Assembly (NCBI GenBank): GCA_009746045.1
Contig: RPFO01000076.1
Location: 3,234,420 to 3,298,419 of the forward strand
Reading direction: 5' to 3'
Length of the DNA stretch: 64,000 bases
Source of the DNA: Mesostigma viride
Lineage: Eukaryota > Streptophyta > Mesostigmatophyceae > Mesostigmatales > Mesostigmataceae
In this document: in pieces, positions 63,653 through 64,000 of the stretch
Position numbering within the stretch: position 1 is the first letter of the stretch
Layout: each line of letters begins with the position of its first letter
Translations under genes and position numbers: made by a program
The notes under the pieces: generated by a model
What the model was told of the DNA's origin: nothing
What the model saw: only the letters and a program-made list of their open reading frames with translations
Databases searched by the model: none

Positions 63653-64000
63653 ATAGTGCGTTATAGCTTTGGAAAATTATATCAGCATGTGCGTCTAAGA
63701 AAGACGAAGCGATTGTGATATTCACAGCTGAATTCGGGGCTCAAACGTGAAAGTTATGAGCTCCGACAGCCATGGCTACCTCGTGGCTCGTGGCTCGTGT
63801 ATATTGGCGTATATATGGGGGTAGTACCCCCAAGAAGTAGGCATACCTATGGCCCCGGTTTCTATGCCAATTATTGACTCCAGCAATGGTTTATAGAACA
63901 TGAATGCTAATGTACCATGACTGTTTGTAACGACTGAAAATGATCATCAACATCATCCCTAGTCCACAATAAGAAAGATCTTTACCTGGGTTGCCTTCTC
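63653..64000. other. No gene recognised
   Basis: Possible 5' UTR of the ORF1 element on the minus strand. GGGGGTAGTACCCCC near 63819 matches the palindrome at 59512. Confidence 0.35.

Overview
This window is nuclear DNA from a repeat-rich eukaryote, most likely a green alga. Evidence: a three-exon host gene with GT-AG introns (60018-61200) encodes a QCR9-type subunit of mitochondrial complex III in its plant-like form. Almost everything else is nested eukaryotic transposons: Copia-like, Gypsy, a tyrosine-recombinase (DIRS/PAT) element, two non-LTR families, CACTA, another DDE transposon, and MITEs. No tRNA, rRNA or prokaryotic operon structure was found. The species cannot be named from the sequence alone.

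Layout. 1-1.5 kb: LINE remnant (minus) split by a MITE. 1.5-4.1 kb: AT-rich repeats, then the 3' exons of a CACTA transposase (minus). 6.3-13.0 kb: decayed Copia-like element I. 14,986-23,376: Copia-like element II with both LTRs and an uninterrupted 1195-codon pol. 23.4-25.8 kb: simple repeats and noncoding DNA. 25.8-27.6 kb: Copia fragment IV. 27.6-32.2 kb: non-LTR elements with a restriction-like endonuclease, inserted in (TA)n tracts. 32.3-34.0 kb: an orphan exon. 34.4-39.7 kb: a PAT-like element inserted in a satellite array. 40.4-42.0 kb: Gypsy fragment cut by a non-LTR copy. 42.0-56.6 kb: a DDE transposase-like gene whose introns carry a palindromic repeat, invaded by a non-LTR copy (42.9-44.6 kb) and by complete Copia-like element III (47,738-55,562). 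56.8-58.4 kb: MITE, orphan ORF, Copia tail. 60.0-61.2 kb: QCR9. 61.5-63.7 kb: SINE-like repeats and an L1-type ORF1.

The most interesting content is the Copia-like lineage. Its copies share traits unlike textbook Ty1/copia: a retropepsin-like domain lies between integrase and reverse transcriptase rather than before integrase, with DTQ/DTN in place of D[S/T]G; the RT active-site box reads HGDD instead of YxDD; an extra ORF lies between the 5' LTR and gag; gag and pol are in one frame separated by a single UGA-CUK in elements II and III; LTRs start with AGTT (not TG) with 5-bp target duplications; and a 3' noncoding module with a T-arm-like hairpin and paired CGGGCGCC boxes precedes the 3' LTR. 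These traits recur in divergent copies, so they are probably ancestral to the lineage rather than mutations of one copy.

Many ORFs carry single-base frameshifts, some at homopolymers, even where LTRs are about 99.7% identical. Assembly indels are therefore as likely as biological decay at several sites.
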